From the NCBI GenBank assembly GCA_009801015.1, contig VHZZ01011708.1:1-22585 (forward strand): a stretch of DNA of 22,585 bases, in the 5' to 3' direction. Shown here piece by piece: positions 20,101-22,585 of the stretch. The stretch's first letter is position 1; the number at the start of each line of letters is the position of its first letter. Source of the stretch: Silene noctiflora. Its lineage: Eukaryota > Streptophyta > Magnoliopsida > Caryophyllales > Caryophyllaceae. The notes under the pieces were generated by a model. The model saw only the letters and a program-made list of their open reading frames with translations, had not been told where the DNA came from and did no database searches. The position numbers and the translations under genes were made by a program.

Positions 20101-22585
20101 TTTATCACATACTTTGATCTTCTCCTTCTTGCAAATAATCTTCTAAGGCTGCATCAAAACATACAGGAAACACAATTTTGGATTAATACACAATAACATA
20201 TTGTCATAAAGTAAACTTACGGCAGTAACTTAACTTACCCGGTCAATCTCAAGAAGCCTTGCCAAATACGTGAAATAATAGCGTCAATTTTCCAGGTGAT
20301 AAAGTACTCTGTCATTTGATCCAGTCCAAAACCCCGACGAAAGATTATGTACTGCAATTAACAGAATGCACAAATGAAATTTACGGGAAATAAAGGAAGG
20401 GTGTTGTATACTGCACAATTCCAACATCAAATCTCGAACCAAGATTTAACACCACGGTTGGATGTATGCAGCCTCGCCTATGTGCTGAAATAAAATGGGT
20501 GGTTGTTTCCAGAATCCAGATGACACATGATGATATTTGCGACAAGAACAGCAAATGTTCTGTTGAATGTTTAGTTGAGTCCAATGATATTTACCTTTAT
20601 GACTTAATGCCTTGCTAAGATCATTCCTACAAGTAGCACAGGACGCAGCAGTGCAGGAATGCATTTGGTGGCGGATGTTCTATCTATGACACGTTTAATG
20701 CTATTGCGATGGTCTCTTTCACCCTTAAAACTTTTGGGATCATTTTTTCCCGTGAAGTAATTAACTCCTTGGAATGACTTGTGTTCAAGACACATTTGAA
20801 ACAACTAACTCCAACATTTGTCATTCAGAAGCTAAACAGTGAGATTTGAGAGAAAAAACGTTTACAGCACGAATAAGATGAATTCCAGAAGGTTAAAGCT
20901 GTGATAAAGAATCAGCTGGCATGTAATCAGTTAACTAACTACTTACGGAGTATTACCTAATTTGCATTTTCAGGGTTAAAAAGGGATATAAATAATGATG
21001 ATAGAACAATTGTCGATGATGATTATGACAATGAAAGTATATCAAAGCTTATGAAGCAAGTATTTGGAGCCTTGGACCCTAGATCGCAACAAAGGGGCTC
21101 ATAAGTTTACCTGATCAGCAAAGTNGATCGCAACAAAGGGGCTCATAAGTTTACCTGATCAGCAAAGTCCGGAAGGTTATCGCGAGGATTCTTAGCGAAA
21201 TACCGTCTTAGAAGCAGTGAGTCAAGCTGCAATGAAGTAAAAGGAACAAAGATGACAATTAGGAAGCGTGAAGGGTACAAAACAGCGGATTAAGAATTTC
21301 TTCAGTCATGCAGAGTAATCCGAAGAAAGAAATGCAATCTTTCAGGTTTTTTCAATCATACTGTTAAGTGTTAAATAACATCATACGGGAAAGTGGCATG
21401 GAGTCAACTGGGCTTAGTTGCACACAAACATTGAAGTCAATTTGCACATATTGAAAAGTTTGGGTCAAATTGCAAATAGTTGCCACTTTCGCCCTGGCGG
21501 GGATTGGGGTTTTCAGCTATACATAAAACTGACGTAAACAAGTAAAAGCCTCACTAAAATGGCTCAGTAAAGTGGTTGCGCTTCTTGCTCTTGTGAAGTA
21601 GCGTTCCTACTTCCTTCAATGCAGCTCTCGACACAATTTTCATCTGGGGTCATTTGGAAACAGCCTCTTTGTGTTGCTACACAAGGGTAAGGTAGCGTAC
21701 ATCTAACCCCCTTACGCCGCATTTTGTGGGGTCCATTCAAGCACTAGGGTAATGTTGTTGTTGTAAACATGTAACATGACAAACCTTAGCTTCATCAACT
21801 TCGATAGAGAGATTTACACAATATGTCCCAGACATTGCTAAGTCCATCTCCTGATCAGACACTAACTTGAAATTGCTCTTGTCCATCATCTATAAAGACA
21901 AAAAGGGAAAAGTGGTGCTATCAGGAAACGAACATGATCCTTAGGTATCTTAGATTCTTGGCTCAACAATCAAGCACGACATGGTATACACGATGGTACG
22001 ACTAAGGTATCCATGATGGTAAGACTATAAATCTATAAGAGCTTCTTTTAAACCCCTAAGTTCTAGCATTGCCGCATCATCAATTGGAAAAAAACTCGGT
22101 TGTTTAAATGGATCCTTTTCTCTCAACTTTTTCTTTGAAAGGATCAAAGAAGAAACTCCTATAAAGGGACTACTTCTATTTAAGGAGTCGACAACAATGG
22201 TGACCAAAGGAACTCTTAAAGAACTAACGGGGCTAAAAAGCAACAATGGCAGATTTCCTAAACTATTGTCTTGGCCAATAAAAAGCACTTCCTCCAAGAG
22301 ATAGGGCCATAGACGGATACCTGAAAAAGATAACCAAGGAACTTCAGCTCAAGTTCGTCGATTTCTTCCTCAGTCAGGTCCCGTTCTTCCAGCTTACGAG
22401 CCCCCCTTGCAGGTTCAAAAAGGCTGTACAAATGCTAATACAAAAAAAAGGCACATATAACCACATTTCTGTCAAACAAAGAGCTAAACAGTCTAATGTA
22501 AAAAAAAACGCGTTATTCATCACATTACCATCATCTCTTCGAATTTTAGAAGATACCAAGCTCGAATAGTGTACTCGACTCTCTT
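17167..22585 (-). CDS. DUF3754 family membrane protein, partial at its 5' end, with a one-base frameshift
   Basis: Fourteen minus-strand exons (22529-22585, 22321-22434, 21785-21889, 21155-21226, 20239-20352, 19987-20148, 19791-19859, 19348-19432, 18957-19028, 18774-18874, 18138-18255, 17763-17822, 17549-17659, 17167-17271) align in order with plant DUF3754 proteins such as At3g19340 as I remember it. Landmarks are [97 protein letters not shown] and IIGTTTEE near the stop. Two hydrophobic segments ([29 protein letters not shown]) suggest membrane insertion. An Asp/Glu-rich loop ([11 protein letters not shown]) lies before LYVERI. The family is found from plants to animals (TMEM143-type), but its biochemical role is unknown; the 'aminopeptidase' label on some entries has no support here. 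The visible exons sum to 1345 nt, 448 codons plus one base, because of an extra A at 20340-20343. The first roughly 50 residues lie outside the window. Confidence 0.85.
17965..18078 (+). mobile_element. Diverged 5'-truncated Au-type SINE
   Basis: GGGTCATTTGAAATAGCCTC at 17965-17984 parallels the body of the better copy at 21546-21762. A similar order follows: AAGTTGCGTA, GTGGGACCC, GAGGCATTGAAGTAATGTTA. The tRNA-like head and a clear TTG tail are missing. It lies in the DUF3754 intron between the exons at 17763-17822 and 18138-18255. Confidence 0.5.
20340..20343 (-). other. Frameshifting extra base in a DUF3754 exon
   Basis: The previous exon ends in phase 0 (FADQ). This one starts TAC ATA ATC TTT (YIIF), then needs CGT CGG GGT (RRGFGLD), but a fourth T on the coding strand intervenes. 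Read as given, the frame runs into a stop 20 codons later. No alternative AG acceptor repairs it. The downstream exons all keep the frame expected without the extra base. Confidence 0.75.
20973..21104 (+). other. Exon-like open segment antisense in a DUF3754 intron
   Basis: After TTTGCATTTTCAG, which looks like a splice acceptor, 42 codons run open to a stop at 21102-21104 ([18 protein letters not shown], then [15 protein letters not shown]). The composition is protein-like: acidic, then amphipathic. It resembles a terminal exon carried in by a transposon or left from another gene. I do not recognise the family, and chance cannot be excluded. Confidence 0.25.
21082..21168. repeat. Exact 43-bp tandem duplication around a single N
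   Basis: GATCGCAACAAAGGGGCTCA to CAGCAAAGT occurs at 21082-21124 and, without a mismatch, at 21126-21168. The two are separated only by the N at 21125. The repeat contains the 3' end and splice donor of the DUF3754 exon at 21155-21226. This is the pattern of two contigs joined without merging their overlap, so one copy is probably an artefact. Confidence 0.85.
21546..21762 (+). mobile_element. Au-type SINE, nearly full length
   Basis: An A-box-like TGGCTCAGTAAAGTGG lies near 21560 and a degenerate B box near 21600. The family body follows (GGTCATTTGGAAACAGCCTC, then AAGGGTAAGG, GCGTACATCTAACCCCC, CATTTTGTGGGG, GGGTAATG) and ends in the TTGTTGTTGT tail typical of Au SINEs. Flanks GTAAACAAGTAA (21534-21545) and GTAAACATGTAA (21763-21774) make a 12-bp target-site duplication with one mismatch. 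It sits in a DUF3754 intron, antisense to the gene. Confidence 0.75.
22025..22297 (-). other. Unassigned 90-codon open frame inside a DUF3754 intron
   Basis: The frame begins [19 protein letters not shown] and ends [13 protein letters not shown]. It lies wholly within the intron between exons 22321-22434 and 21785-21889. Its base composition is less AT-rich than neighbouring introns, and it reminds me of plant mitochondrial DNA. It is not a protein I can name. It may be an organelle-derived insertion or chance; no promoter or splice context supports a gene. Confidence 0.25.

Overview
The window reads as nuclear DNA of a flowering plant, probably a eudicot. It is AT-rich, has spliced genes with GT-AG introns, an Au-type SINE, several MITEs, and two genes whose exons align along most of their length with Arabidopsis families as I remember them (an NLP6/7-type NIN-like protein and a DUF3754 protein). 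Strings such as TACGGAGTA recur; I associate these with Caryophyllales repeats, but that is only an impression. One N at 21125 shows that the assembly is a draft.

Layout. Positions 1-56 look like the end of a CACTA transposon. Positions 471-1610 hold a dead ORF1 (Myb/NAM-associated type) of a PIF/Harbinger element, followed by AT-rich repeats to about 2740. At 2759-2853 there is a promoter-like block (two TGGGCT site II motifs and a telo-box), the combination used by plant snoRNA and ribosomal-protein genes. Downstream I see no convincing protein gene. Instead there is a well-supported box C/D snoRNA (3796-3884) whose two guides cover a continuous stretch of 25S rRNA, and a duplicated element of about 190 nt (3206-3395, 4554-4741) that folds as two hairpins around an H-box-like hinge. 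I read 2759 to about 4750 as a non-coding snoRNA locus.

On the minus strand, 6626-8005 encodes an intronless secreted protein: signal peptide, duplicated CX3C-X6-CX3C domain, then long Lys/Ser/Gly-Pro tracts interrupted by CxGxC modules. It is probably a cell-wall proline-rich protein. Positions 8110-10470 hold no gene I recognise, but contain a MITE with perfect 23-bp terminal repeats and SINE-like sequence.

On the plus strand, six exons at 10558-16789 join in frame into a 933-residue NIN-like protein (NLP). Its nitrate-sensing N-terminal region and PB1 domain are intact. The RWP-RK DNA-binding signature is not: the place of RWPSRK reads EWKSSR. This is the most interesting protein in the window, since it looks like a nitrate sensor that has kept its dimerisation domain but changed or lost its DNA-binding end.

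On the minus strand and convergent with the NLP gene, 14 exons (17167 to beyond 22585) encode a DUF3754 membrane protein whose first exons lie outside the window. All exons join in frame except for one extra base in an A-run at 20340-20343, which would stop translation early. The N, flanked by an exact 43-bp duplication, lies in the same gene, so sequencing error is a serious alternative to a real mutation.
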